Assembly (NCBI GenBank): GCA_005883885.1
Contig: VAYF01000327.1
Location: forward strand, 1 to 6,128
Direction: 5' to 3'
From: Actinomycetota bacterium
GTDB taxonomy: Bacteria; Actinomycetota; UBA4738; HRBIN12
Length of the DNA stretch: 6,128 nucleotides
The translations under genes and the position numbers were made by a program. The notes below the pieces were generated by a model, which was given only the letters and a program-made list of their open reading frames with translations, did no database searches and was not told the DNA's origin. Of the stretch, positions 5,033-6,128 are shown one piece after another; position 1 is the first letter of the stretch; every line of letters begins with the position of its first letter.

Positions 5033-6128
5033 TCAGTTCTCTCCCTGGTCGCGGGTGAAGCCGAGCTCGCCGTCGAACTCCTGCAACTTCTCGATGTGCA
5101 TCCACCGGTGCCGACGGGAGATCCGCGTGAGCAGCTGGTAGACGTCCTCGTCCGGGAGATCGCCGGGGTTCTCTTTGATGATGAACCGGCATCGGAAGTG
5201 ATCCCCGGTCTCCGTGAGGGCGCCGGTCGGGGGAAAGACCTTCGTGCCACGCGACGAGATCATCTTGAGTGACAACCGCGTGTCGTGCGTGAGCTCCATC
5301 ATCGAGGCCCCGAGCTCGGACGCGGAGAGCGGCGACTCGACGAAGACGTCCAGGCCGACGACCGCGCGGGACGTCGCCTTCACGTAATCGGGGTCTGGAT
5401 CGAGCTTCGGCAGGACCACCGGTTTCACATCGCGCACCGTCCAGGTCTGGGTCCGCTTCCCGAGGTTCCCGATGATCGCGTCGGTGTACTCGGTGGTGGG
5501 GGTGCCCCGGTCGTAGCCGACGACGTCACCGGTCAGCACGCCCGATTCCAGCGTGACGAAGACTGCGTGTTCGATCGCGGATGCTTGGTCGAACAGCCCC
5601 AGGTGCCGGAGCATCAGGACCGCCGACAGGAGCACGGCCGTCGGGTTGATCACGTTCTTGCCTGCGTACTTCGGCGCCGACCCGTGCACGGCCTCGAAGA
5701 TCGCGACCTCGTTCCCCACGTTCGCGCTGGGCGCGAACCCGAGGCCCCCGATCAGGGCGCTCGATTCGTCCGACAGGATGTCGCCGTTCATGTTTGTCAT
5801 GACGAGAACCTCGAACTGCTCGGGACGTTTGACCAGCTGGTGCGCGGCGTTGTCGACGATGACGTGCCACGGCTCGATCTCCGGATAGTCGGGGGCGACC
5901 TTCTCGAACGCTCGCTTCATCTCGCCTTCGGAGAACTTCAGGATGTTGGCCTTGGTCGCGCAGGCGACCTTCGTCCGACCCTCGCTCCGGGCGTACTCGA
6001 ACGCGAACCGCGCGATCCGCTCGGAACCCTTCGCGCTGATCAGCTTGAGCGCTTGGGCGACGCCGGGGGTCTGCATGTACTCGATCCCAGCGTAGAGGTC
6101 CTCGACGTTCTCCCGGACCACGACCAGA
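5033..6128 (-). CDS. icd: NADP-dependent isocitrate dehydrogenase, Thermus type, N-terminus outside window
   Basis: Oxidative decarboxylation of isocitrate to 2-oxoglutarate in the TCA cycle. The frame runs off the right edge: the codons before 6121 read Leu-Val-Val, continuing the family motif LVVVRENVEDLYAGIE. About 364 residues are present; by comparison with Thermus thermophilus enzyme (about 496 residues) some 130 N-terminal residues are missing. With the codon at 6121-6119 as residue 1, visible landmarks are the catalytic Tyr10, Lys57 in CATK, Asp90 in VDNAAHQLVKRPEQFEV, the dehydrogenase signature NMNGDILSDES (110-120, metal-binding Asp114 and Asp118), and HGSAPKYAGKNVINP (146-160), whose Lys-Tyr pair marks NADP use. 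Residues ~230-362 form the extra C-terminal domain known from the Thermus enzyme (VVGLDVFVES, LKMISSRGTKVFPPTG, RWMHIEKLQEFDGE..FT..QGEN) and absent from the E. coli type. It is the first gene seen of a two-gene unit with Clp_N-GNAT. Confidence 0.96.
   Translation of the reverse strand, partial: LVVVRENVEDLYAGIEYMQTPGVAQALKLISAKGSERIARFAFEYARSEGRTKVACATKANILKFSEGEMKRAFEKVAPDYPEIEPWHVIVDNAAHQLVKRPEQFEVLVMTNMNGDILSDESSALIGGLGFAPSANVGNEVAIFEAVHGSAPKYAGKNVINPTAVLLSAVLMLRHLGLFDQASAIEHAVFVTLESGVLTGDVVGYDRGTPTTEYTDAIIGNLGKRTQTWTVRDVKPVVLPKLDPDPDYVKATSRAVVGLDVFVESPLSASELGASMMELTHDTRLSLKMISSRGTKVFPPTGALTETGDHFRCRFIIKENPGDLPDEDVYQLLTRISRRHRWMHIEKLQEFDGELGFTRDQGEN

Noticed and set aside
4229..5272. Plus-strand open frames (4229-4756 and 4796-5272) opposite Clp_N-GNAT and icd
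   Set aside because: Antisense shadows of strongly supported minus-strand genes; no recognisable domains.

Overview
The window is 6.1 kb of GC-rich bacterial chromosome with dense coding, short gaps, GTG as well as ATG starts, and a tRNA without an encoded CCA end. Together with the G1-U72 pair of the tRNA-Glu and the secreted-cupin family, this suggests a high-GC Actinomycetota lineage, probably a poorly cultured one. The isocitrate dehydrogenase, however, is of the extended type known from Thermus. Chloroflexota or a Deinococcus-Thermus relative is therefore not excluded by sequence alone. I see no insertion sequence, phage gene, CRISPR array or origin.

Left part, plus strand (1-3119): the 3' ~97% of gltX (glutamyl-tRNA synthetase, cut by the window's left edge) overlaps by an ATGA junction with a secreted zinc amidase of the Amidase_2/PGRP fold. 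A 71-residue cysteine-rich protein with a strong ribosome binding site follows. Next comes an exported cupin-fold protein, ended by a 13-bp hairpin. On the other side of that hairpin, read in the opposite direction, lies a tRNA-Glu (anticodon CTC), so the tRNA's cognate synthetase gene is only about 1.7 kb away.

Middle (3209-4243): a plus-strand gene for a five-helix membrane protein with a ~100-residue C-terminal domain predicted to lie outside the membrane. It converges on the next operon at a second 13-bp hairpin.

Right part, minus strand (4208-6128): a Thermus-type NADP isocitrate dehydrogenase (its N-terminus is cut by the right edge), followed six bases after its stop by a GTG-started gene. 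That gene encodes an unusual fusion: a ClpC-like N-terminal substrate/adaptor domain joined without a linker to a complete GNAT acetyltransferase. This fusion, coupled to a TCA-cycle enzyme, is the most interesting object in the window. Its coding sequence also holds a perfect 16-bp inverted repeat.

Second-tier observations are the substituted glutamate-pocket positions in the GltX protein, a Gln in place of a metal-ligand His in the cupin, and the unrecognised Cys-rich small protein.
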